Below, one piece after another: positions 57,768 to 64,000 of a stretch of DNA of 64,000 nucleotides. Positions within the stretch are counted from its first letter, which is position 1. Each line of letters opens with the position of its first letter. The stretch is from Pirellulaceae bacterium (GTDB lineage Bacteria > Planctomycetota > Planctomycetia > Pirellulales > Pirellulaceae). The stretch lies in contig BPJU01000010.1 in NCBI GenBank assembly GCA_026004775.1, positions 162,222 through 226,221 on the forward strand. The letters run 5' to 3'. The notes below the pieces were generated by a model, which saw only the letters and a program-made list of their open reading frames with translations, did no database searches and was not told where the DNA came from. The translations under genes and the position numbers were made by a program.

Positions 57768-59162
57768 ATGTACGACACGGTGATTATTGGAGCCGGGATG
57801 TCCGGTCTGGCTGCGGGAATCCGGCTGGCCCAGTTTGACCGGCGAGTCTGCATCGTCGAACAGCATTCGATGGTCGGCGGCCTGAACTCTTACTACCGGC
57901 TGAACGGGCGCACCTTCGACACCGGCTTGCATGCCGTCACCAATTTCGCTGCACGTAATGAGCATACACGGCCGCTGGTGCGGCTGATGCGCCAACTGCG
58001 TCTGGATTGGGATTGGTTGCGGCTACGCCCCCAATATCAATCCGCCATTGTCTTCCCGGACGCGATACTTCGGTTCAGCAATGACCCGGAGCTGCTGTTG
58101 AGCCAGGTGGCCGATCGGTTTCCCGGCTATCAGGATCGGGTGCGGCGGCTTTTCCAATCGCTGCTCGACTACGCCCAGTGGAACTCTCCGGATGCCTCGG
58201 TTTCGACGCGCCGGCGACTGGCCGAACTGATCGGTGAGCCGCTCTTGGGCCAGATGCTGCTTTGTCCGGTAATGTGGTATGGTAACGCTCGGCCGCACGA
58301 CATGGACTGGGGAGCATTTTGCGTCCTTTTTCGCAGCATTTTCCTGGAAGGATTGGCGCGGCCTGCGGATGGGATCCTGCGCATCTTGCGGCTGTTGGTC
58401 CGCCGGTATCGGCAACTGGGTGGTGAATTGCGCTTGCGCAGCCCCGTAAAACGTATCGTGATTCGCTCCGGAAAAGCTGAAGGCGTGGAACTGGCGTCGG
58501 GCGAGGTGTTGCTCGCCAGGAACGTCGTCTCCTCGGCCGGCTGGAAGGAAACGTTGCGGTTGTGCGGGTTGCCGGACACCTGCCCGGAAAGCGAGCCTCG
58601 CCTCTCCTTTGTGGAAACGATTTATGTGCTCAACCAGCCCACCCGCCGGCTTGGCCATGGTGACACCATGCTTTTCTATAACCGCACAGACCAGTTTTGC
58701 TGGCAAGCTCCGGACGGCGAGCCTTGCGATCTGGACACCGGGGTGGTCTGTGCCTCGGACAACTTCGCGTATCAAGAGGACGATCCGGGTGTCGAGCCGG
58801 TGTTGCGCATCACGGTGCTGGCTCGGTACGATCGTTGGGCCGCACTTACTGATGCCGAGTATCGCGTACAGAAAGAGCTTTGGCGGCAGCGGATAGCAGA
58901 CGTTCTGGATAAATACGTCCCTGGTTTTCGAGCGCACGTCGAGCAAACCGACATGTTCACGCCCCGTACGATCCGCCATTTTACCTGGCACGACCAGGGA
59001 GCCGTCTACGGAGCACCGCACAAGTGCCGTGATGGGCGGCTTCCGGTAGATAAGCTCTACTTGTGCGGCACCGACCAGGGGCTGGTGGGAATTGTAGGAG
59101 CCATGACCAGTGGCGTGCTGATCGCTAACCAATATTGCCTTCGCGACGGAGATCGCGGCTAG
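57768..59162 (+). CDS. CrtI-like FAD-dependent oxidoreductase 1
   Basis: 464 residues from the ATG at 57768 (a GTG at 57753 is possible). The dinucleotide fold VIIGAGMSGLAAGIRLA and VEQHSMVGGLNSYY, and the C-terminal FAD motif LCGTDQGLVGIVGAMTSGVLIAN, place it in the phytoene desaturase / retinol saturase superfamily. Members desaturate, saturate or isomerise polyene or acyl chains. Its stop codon is followed at once by the start of a second member (TAG ATG). ACP upstream and FabZ/FabI downstream suggest an acyl-ACP-bound substrate rather than a carotenoid. Confidence 0.82.
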   Translation: MYDTVIIGAGMSGLAAGIRLAQFDRRVCIVEQHSMVGGLNSYYRLNGRTFDTGLHAVTNFAARNEHTRPLVRLMRQLRLDWDWLRLRPQYQSAIVFPDAILRFSNDPELLLSQVADRFPGYQDRVRRLFQSLLDYAQWNSPDASVSTRRRLAELIGEPLLGQMLLCPVMWYGNARPHDMDWGAFCVLFRSIFLEGLARPADGILRILRLLVRRYRQLGGELRLRSPVKRIVIRSGKAEGVELASGEVLLARNVVSSAGWKETLRLCGLPDTCPESEPRLSFVETIYVLNQPTRRLGHGDTMLFYNRTDQFCWQAPDGEPCDLDTGVVCASDNFAYQEDDPGVEPVLRITVLARYDRWAALTDAEYRVQKELWRQRIADVLDKYVPGFRAHVEQTDMFTPRTIRHFTWHDQGAVYGAPHKCRDGRLPVDKLYLCGTDQGLVGIVGAMTSGVLIANQYCLRDGDRG

Positions 59163-60602
59163 ATGCCCAGAGACTTTCTTGCAGGAGCCCGCGACCAATA
59201 CGATGTGGTCGTGATCGGCAGTGGCCTGGGTGGCATGACCGCCGCCAACATCCTGGGGCGTCTGGGATATCGTGTCTTGCTGCTGGAACAACATTACAAA
59301 CTGGGTGGACTTGCCACCTGGTTCCGCCGGCCAGGCGGTAATATTTTCGACATATCGTTGCACGGTTTCCCCTACGGAATGGTCAAGAGCTGCCGCCGCT
59401 ACTGGAATGAAGAGATTGCCAACGGCATCGTGCCCCTCCGTACGATCCGTTATGACAACCCCATGTTTTCCCTGACCACGCGATTCGACCGCGACGATTT
59501 CACCCGACTCCTCACCACCCGCTTCGGACAGCCCCCAGAGAAAGTCCAGGAATTCTTCGAGTTTATCCGAAAGATGAATTTCTACGATGACCAGACGATG
59601 ACGGTGAAAGAACTGTTCGACCGGTTCTTTCCCGGACGTGAGGATATCATCCGACTTCTGATGGAACCAATTACCTACGCCAACGGTTCGACACTGGAAG
59701 ATCCCGCGGTTGCCTACGGAATTGTCTTTTCCAATTTCATGGCAAAGGGAGTGTATACCTATCGCGGCGGTACCGACGACCTGATACAGCGGATGAAGGA
59801 GGAACTGCTGAAAAACGGTGTCGATGTTCGGGTTCGCTGCCCTGTGGAACGCATTCATATCGTACGGCGAAAAGTGGCAGGTGTGACGGTGCACGGCAGA
59901 TACCTCGCCGCCCGAGCTGTGGTGTCGAACGCCAATCTGCTGGCCACCATCTTACGCTTTGCCGGCCCGGAGCACTTCGATAAGGATTTCATCGAAGAGG
60001 TGAAAGCCGTTCGGCTCAATAACTCCAGTACGCAGGTTTATATTGCACTGAAACAGGGTGACCTCCTGGATGAAAGTATCGGCGATCTGTTGTTCAGCTC
60101 CACGGCTCCCTATTTTCGGACCGAGGCGCTTCTGAGTCGTAACATCACGAGCCGCACGTTTTCGTTTTATTATCCGTCACTTCGCCCGCATGCCCCTCCA
60201 CGTTGCTATGTCGTATCCAGTACCAATGCCCGCTATGAGGATTGGGCGAATTTATCGGAAGAAGAGTATCGCAAGTCGAAACAAGAGCTGATCAATTCGA
60301 CGTTGGACGCTCTCGAAAAATATGTTCCCGATATCCGGCAGCGGGTAGCGCACGTGGAAGCAGCCACGCCCAGGACTTTTGAACGCTATACGGGACATCT
60401 TGCGGGGGCAAGTTTCGGCACGAAATTCGAAGGTTTGCGAGTCAGTCGCGCACTGCCGCACCAGGTGGAAGGGCTCTTCCATGCCGGCAGCGTGGGAATC
60501 ATCATGTCCGGCTGGTTGGGAGCCATGAATTATGGTGTCATTGTCGCCAACGAGGTGGATAATTACCTTGCCTGCCCTAGCCTCACAGTCCGAAAAGGGT
60601 AA
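59163..60602 (+). CDS. CrtI-like FAD-dependent oxidoreductase 2
   Basis: 479 residues starting directly after the previous stop. It has [35 protein letters not shown] and the C-terminal [28 protein letters not shown] motif. It shares the superfamily fold with its neighbour but is clearly diverged ([12 protein letters not shown] against FDTGLHAVTNF after the FAD loop), so the two likely do different steps or form a heterodimer. Substrate is unknown. Confidence 0.82.
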   Translation: MPRDFLAGARDQYDVVVIGSGLGGMTAANILGRLGYRVLLLEQHYKLGGLATWFRRPGGNIFDISLHGFPYGMVKSCRRYWNEEIANGIVPLRTIRYDNPMFSLTTRFDRDDFTRLLTTRFGQPPEKVQEFFEFIRKMNFYDDQTMTVKELFDRFFPGREDIIRLLMEPITYANGSTLEDPAVAYGIVFSNFMAKGVYTYRGGTDDLIQRMKEELLKNGVDVRVRCPVERIHIVRRKVAGVTVHGRYLAARAVVSNANLLATILRFAGPEHFDKDFIEEVKAVRLNNSSTQVYIALKQGDLLDESIGDLLFSSTAPYFRTEALLSRNITSRTFSFYYPSLRPHAPPRCYVVSSTNARYEDWANLSEEEYRKSKQELINSTLDALEKYVPDIRQRVAHVEAATPRTFERYTGHLAGASFGTKFEGLRVSRALPHQVEGLFHAGSVGIIMSGWLGAMNYGVIVANEVDNYLACPSLTVRKG

Positions 60603-60729
60603 AAACTTTGAGGTGCCCAGGACACTTTCCGACGTGGGCCGATAGGCCGGCTGGCGAAATTGAGCCCGTACTATCGGACAAAACACGAAACAATTATTCG
60701 GTTTGTGATAGAAATTGTGAACTATTAAT

Positions 60730-61191
60730 ATGAGTGGTTTTACACCGGTGCATCTGGATCGGAGTGCGATTTGCCGGCTCATACCACACCGGCCGCCCAT
60801 GTTATTGCTGGATGAAGCGGTGTGGCACGAGCCGGAACGGCTGGTGGCAAGGCGGACGTTTTCCGCCGAGGAGTTTTTTCTTCAGGGGCACTTTCCCGGT
60901 GACCCGGTCGTACCGGGCGTTATACTCTGCGAGTGTGCATTGCAGGCGGGTGCGGTATTGGCGGCGTTGCGGCATCCGGGGTTGCTCTGCGATTCCCGGC
61001 CGGTGGTCACACGCTTGCAACAGGTACGCTTCAAACGCATGGTGCGGCCGAATGAGTGTGTGGAAGCGGAAGTGCAGCTTACCGACAAGGCGGCGGACGC
61101 CTATTACATGCACGGGCGACTGCGGGTGCTGCAAACCGTTGCCGCTACGCTCGAGTTCGCCTGCATGATGACGCAAAGGAGCACCTCATGA
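60730..61191 (+). CDS. FabZ/FabA-like 3-hydroxyacyl-ACP dehydratase
   Basis: 153 residues, one hotdog domain. LIPHRPPMLLLDEAVW and the catalytic segment HFPGDPVVPGVILCECALQAGAVLA (His and, in the helix, Glu) match the FabZ pattern, in which His and Glu dehydrate 3-hydroxyacyl-ACP. It is preceded by 127 AT-rich bases and overlaps the next gene by ATGA. Within this cluster it could supply unsaturated acyl-ACP to the CrtI-like enzymes. Confidence 0.85.
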   Translation: MSGFTPVHLDRSAICRLIPHRPPMLLLDEAVWHEPERLVARRTFSAEEFFLQGHFPGDPVVPGVILCECALQAGAVLAALRHPGLLCDSRPVVTRLQQVRFKRMVRPNECVEAEVQLTDKAADAYYMHGRLRVLQTVAATLEFACMMTQRSTS

Positions 61192-62024
61192 ATCGCACGC
61201 CGGGATGGAACCTCGATGGCCGACTCTACCTTGTGCTGGGCGTCGCCAACCGCCGCAGTGTCGCTTACCACGTCGGTAACCGGCTGGAACAACTCGGAGC
61301 TCGCTGCGTTTATGGTGTCCATACCCATGAGCGGTTGGAAGGGGTACGCAAACTGTTGCCGGATGCGGAAATTCATGTTTGTGATGTGACCGACGACCAA
61401 CAAATCGAAAACCTATATCGGGCATTGGCGGAACGGGAGTACCGGTTCGACGGAATGTTGCACAGCATTGCCTACGCCGATTACCGCTCGGCGTCTGGAG
61501 CTTTCCACCAGACGGATCGGCAGGCATTCTTCCATGCCATGGATGTCTCGTGCTTTTCCCTGATCCGACTCAGTGACGCGCTCAGACCGCTTTTCAAGCC
61601 CGATGCATCGGTGGTGACGATTTCGATCTCCACCACGCGGATGGCCGCCCAGAACTACGGTTACATGGCCCCGATCAAGGCGGCTCTCGATTCGAGCCTT
61701 GCGTTTCTCACGCAATCGTTCAGTCGTTTTTCCGAAGTCCGTTTCAATGCTGTGGGGGCCGGCCTGCTGAAAACATCTTCTTCGGCGGGCATCCCAGGCT
61801 ACGTCGATGCCTATCTGTACGCCGAACAGGTTATACCTCGCCGCCGGGCGTTGCAGACCGAAGAGGTGGCCAACGTGGCGGTGTTTCTGCTGAGTCCCTG
61901 GTCGTCGGGCATCGCCGCGCAGACGATTGTGGTGGACGCCGGGTTGTCGATCAATTTTTTCGATCCCGCAATCATCCAGCGTGTCCTTGCTTTGGAACCG
62001 TCCCAGGGTCAAGATGCATCCTAA
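61188..62024 (+). CDS. FabI-like enoyl-ACP reductase (short-chain dehydrogenase superfamily)
   Basis: 278 residues from the ATG at 61188. LVLGVANRRSVAYHVGNRL resembles the FabI NAD-binding motif (G-x-A-x6-AYGI). LLHSIAYAD and NYGYMAPIKAAL, with Tyr and Lys seven apart as in FabI, give the active site. IAAQTIVVDAGLSI closes the fold. It reduces enoyl-ACP with NAD(P)H, or in this context possibly another acyl-ACP. Translational coupling to the dehydratase gene by a 4-base overlap supports a joint step. Confidence 0.85.
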   Translation: MNRTPGWNLDGRLYLVLGVANRRSVAYHVGNRLEQLGARCVYGVHTHERLEGVRKLLPDAEIHVCDVTDDQQIENLYRALAEREYRFDGMLHSIAYADYRSASGAFHQTDRQAFFHAMDVSCFSLIRLSDALRPLFKPDASVVTISISTTRMAAQNYGYMAPIKAALDSSLAFLTQSFSRFSEVRFNAVGAGLLKTSSSAGIPGYVDAYLYAEQVIPRRRALQTEEVANVAVFLLSPWSSGIAAQTIVVDAGLSINFFDPAIIQRVLALEPSQGQDAS

Positions 62025-62079
62025 ACTTGGGATAGGCTGTTGTTGCTGCGCATGACGGTTGCGCGGAGACGGACTGCGG

Positions 62080-63543
62080 ATGGCGACGCTACAGCAGGTA
62101 CTGGATCACGGCTGGAAACTGCACCAGGCCCGGCGGCTGGAGGAAGCAGAGGCCGTTTACCGGCAAGTTTTGGCCGTGGCTCCGCGCTCCGCGGAAGCCT
62201 GGTGCTACCTGGGAATCGTGCTGTACGATCGCGGCCGGTTTCAAGAGTCGGTCGAGGCCTATCGGCAGGCTATCCAGTTGCGGCAGCGGTTTCCGATCGC
62301 CTGGAGCAACATGGGCAACTCACTGGCGGCTTTGGAGTCCTGGCAGGAGGCCGAGCAGGCGATCCGCACAGCCATCGCCCAGCAGCCCGACTATGCCACG
62401 GCCTGGCTGAACTTGGGGGCTTTGTATCTGAAGCAAGGGCGGCTGGACGAGTCGGTTCGGGCATTGGAAGAGGCGGCTCGGCTGGCTCCCCAAAACGAAA
62501 CGGTGCATCGGAATCTGGGGGCGGCTTTAGTTCGCTGCGGTCGCATCGAGGAAGGTCTTCAGCACAACGAACAGGCACTGCGTCTAGCCCCGCGCAGCGC
62601 CGAAGCTCGCCGAAACCGCGCCATCGTCCGCCTGTTGATGGGCGACTGGCAGCGAGGCTGGGAAGAATACGAGTGGCGGTGGTACTGCCCCGAGCAGTCT
62701 TGGCCCAAGCGCCCGGAACCGCTCTATGAAGGGCAACGGCTGGAGGGCAAGCGCCTGCTGCTGATCGCCGAACAAGGTCTGGGGGATACCATCCAGTTTA
62801 TCCGCTACGCGCATCTGGCCCGGCAACAAGGAGCACGCATTGCCGCAGAAATCCAGCCGGAACTGATTCCCTTGCTGGAAAGTTTCCCGGATATCGAATG
62901 GTTGCTGCCGCGCGGCGGACCAACCATGACATGTGACTACTTTTTGCCTCTGTTGAGTGCTCCACGCGTCTTTGGTACACGCCCGGACAACGTGCCGGCT
63001 CCGATTCCTTACTTGTCGGCAAGACCCGAACTGATCGACTACTGGCGCAAACGGCTGCCGCCGGCCCCCCTGCGTATCGGCTTGGTTTGGCAAGGCAGCC
63101 GATCCCACCCGGCCGACCAGCAACGCTCGATGCCCCTGGCGCTGCTCGCCAAACTGGCTCGCCCCGGCCGACTCCTGGTCAGCCTCCAGAAAGGTTTTGG
63201 GACAGAGCAGCTTCGGTCGCTGCCCGAACCCCACACGGTGCTGGACTTGGGTGACGAACTGGATGCGAAAGCTCCCTTCCTGGATACGGCGGCCGTCATG
63301 AGCCTGCTTGACCTGGTGATCTGTGTGGACACGGCTGTGGCGCATCTGGCGGGAGCTTTAGGGCGCCCGGTGTGGGTCGCTCTGCCCTTCATTCCCGATT
63401 GGCGATGGATGCTCAACCGCGCGGACACGCCGTGGTATCCTACGATGAAGCTGTTTCGCCAGCCGCGCCACGGCGATTGGCTTAGCGTCGTAGCCGCCCT
63501 CGATCAGGCGTTGCAAGAAGCCTACCCCCGTCTTTCTACCTAG
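62080..63543 (+). CDS. TPR protein with GT9-like glycosyltransferase domain
   Basis: 487 residues from the ATG at 62080. Residues 1-200 contain about five TPR units (EAEAVYRQVLAVAPRSAEAWCYLG, in part A-W-NLG repeats). Residues 225-480 resemble GT9/heptosyltransferase-like C-termini of many TPR proteins: LLIAEQGLGDTIQFIRY, VCVDTAVAHLAGALG, WMLNRADTPWYPTMKLFRQ. The acceptor is unknown. The final G of its TAG stop is the first base of the IS relic that follows. It lies 55 bases after the FabI-like gene. Confidence 0.82.
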   Translation: MATLQQVLDHGWKLHQARRLEEAEAVYRQVLAVAPRSAEAWCYLGIVLYDRGRFQESVEAYRQAIQLRQRFPIAWSNMGNSLAALESWQEAEQAIRTAIAQQPDYATAWLNLGALYLKQGRLDESVRALEEAARLAPQNETVHRNLGAALVRCGRIEEGLQHNEQALRLAPRSAEARRNRAIVRLLMGDWQRGWEEYEWRWYCPEQSWPKRPEPLYEGQRLEGKRLLLIAEQGLGDTIQFIRYAHLARQQGARIAAEIQPELIPLLESFPDIEWLLPRGGPTMTCDYFLPLLSAPRVFGTRPDNVPAPIPYLSARPELIDYWRKRLPPAPLRIGLVWQGSRSHPADQQRSMPLALLAKLARPGRLLVSLQKGFGTEQLRSLPEPHTVLDLGDELDAKAPFLDTAAVMSLLDLVICVDTAVAHLAGALGRPVWVALPFIPDWRWMLNRADTPWYPTMKLFRQPRHGDWLSVVAALDQALQEAYPRLST

Positions 63544-63950
63544 AGCCTCTTCGAAAACTCCCGCGCAGGAAAATGTCACGTACACGCACGCGAGATGAAG
63601 CGCTGCGATGTGATTTTCTATCTTTTTTTCCCAGCGTATAAGGATTCCTCGAAATCGGTTGAGCCAGCTGTGGGTGCATTCTACTGCCCAGCAGTTCGTT
63701 GTAGTATTCCAGTGCCAGTTACCACATTTTGGCAAATACTCCGAGCGTCACCCATTCCTAAAAGTACTTTAGGGCTATGCCTCCATGTGCCAACTGAGGG
63801 GGAAGAGCTTTCCATTGACAACCGGTGCGGAAGCGGCAAAATATCGCCTCGACGATGCTTCCTAGTTGGACAGCGGCATTTTTTCGTTAATTTGTTGGAA
63901 ATCGTAGGATTTACGGTTCGCCGGGCTGAGCAATGCATGATTTGATTTTG
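63543..63950 (-). mobile_element. Decayed IS5-family-like element (transposase relic)
   Basis: Plus-strand end GAGCCTCTTCGAAAACTCC at 63543 is an IS5-type terminal repeat and is preceded by TA. Read on the minus strand, the N-terminal part translates LGSIVEAIFCRFRTGCQWKALP (63800-63865), then YF-stop-EWVTLGVFAKMW-stop-LALEYYNELLG, where the stops stand where Gln is usual. Next comes the C-terminal WAVECTHSWLNRFRGILIRWEKK and LHLACVYVTF (63550-63700). The catalytic middle is deleted. The outer end is near or beyond 63950 and not resolved. Confidence 0.7.
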
Positions 63951-64000
63951 TCAGCGTCAATTCCCAAGCGGCGTCATTGCTTTATTCGGGTTTCTGTGTG

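Overview
The window looks like chromosomal DNA of a planctomycete (phylum Planctomycetota, probably a Pirellulales- or Thermoguttaceae-like lineage). The basis is gene content: a PVC-type heme-binding CxxCH protein, a DUF1598-like protein, a BBP2-type outer-membrane barrel, FHA and partner-switching proteins, short proteins of planctomycete type, a split three-subunit transhydrogenase and two GroELs around one GroES. The DNA is moderately GC-rich. No rRNA, tRNA, CRISPR array or replication origin was seen.

Layout. 1-4 kb: a cut GT2 glycosyltransferase overlapping a large secreted cytochrome/HEAT protein. 4-8.7 kb: an orphan DNA methyltransferase, a DUF1598-like secreted protein, then holB and tmk. 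9-12.1 kb: an accessory islet of three extracytoplasmic genes (DUF1573-like, an eight-cysteine secreted peptide, a membrane-anchored protein) lying between two decayed IS5-like elements, with a 16 x 7-bp tandem repeat upstream. 12.2-17.4 kb: a purple-acid-phosphatase-like enzyme, then a signalling group (REC-ATPase-FHA protein, STAS protein, FHA protein) with a radical-SAM gene. 17.4-21.3 kb: gene-poor DNA with a mazEF remnant, a fragment of an AlbA_2/AAA_4 protein, and a YprB-like exonuclease. 21.3-25.6 kb: a Tat-exported Gfo/Idh/MocA oxidoreductase, ApbE and a porin. 25.9-32.9 kb: a complete beta-oxidation operon (fadB/J, fadA, fadD, acyl-CoA dehydrogenase), followed by ispD, tyrS and an M42 peptidase. 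36.3-39.5 kb: pntA-pntAB-pntB on the minus strand. 39.9-42.9 kb: amidase, HIT protein and two small proteins. 43.4-48.8 kb: mnmE, a PDZ-containing yidC and two tandem metallophosphoesterases. 49.5-55.9 kb: a chaperone block (groEL1-groES-groEL2, dnaJ-grpE) with two small zinc proteins. 57.4-62 kb: acyl carrier protein, two CrtI-like FAD oxidoreductases, a FabZ-like dehydratase and a FabI-like reductase, followed by a TPR glycosyltransferase and a third IS5-like relic at the window edge.

The strongest candidates for something undescribed are (1) the ACP/CrtI/CrtI/FabZ/FabI cluster, which looks like a dedicated unusual-lipid pathway, (2) the islet between IS relics that encodes the cysteine-rich secreted peptide, and (3) the signalling group built on a three-domain REC-ATPase-FHA protein. 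All function calls come from reading motifs and gene order by eye; no database search was run.
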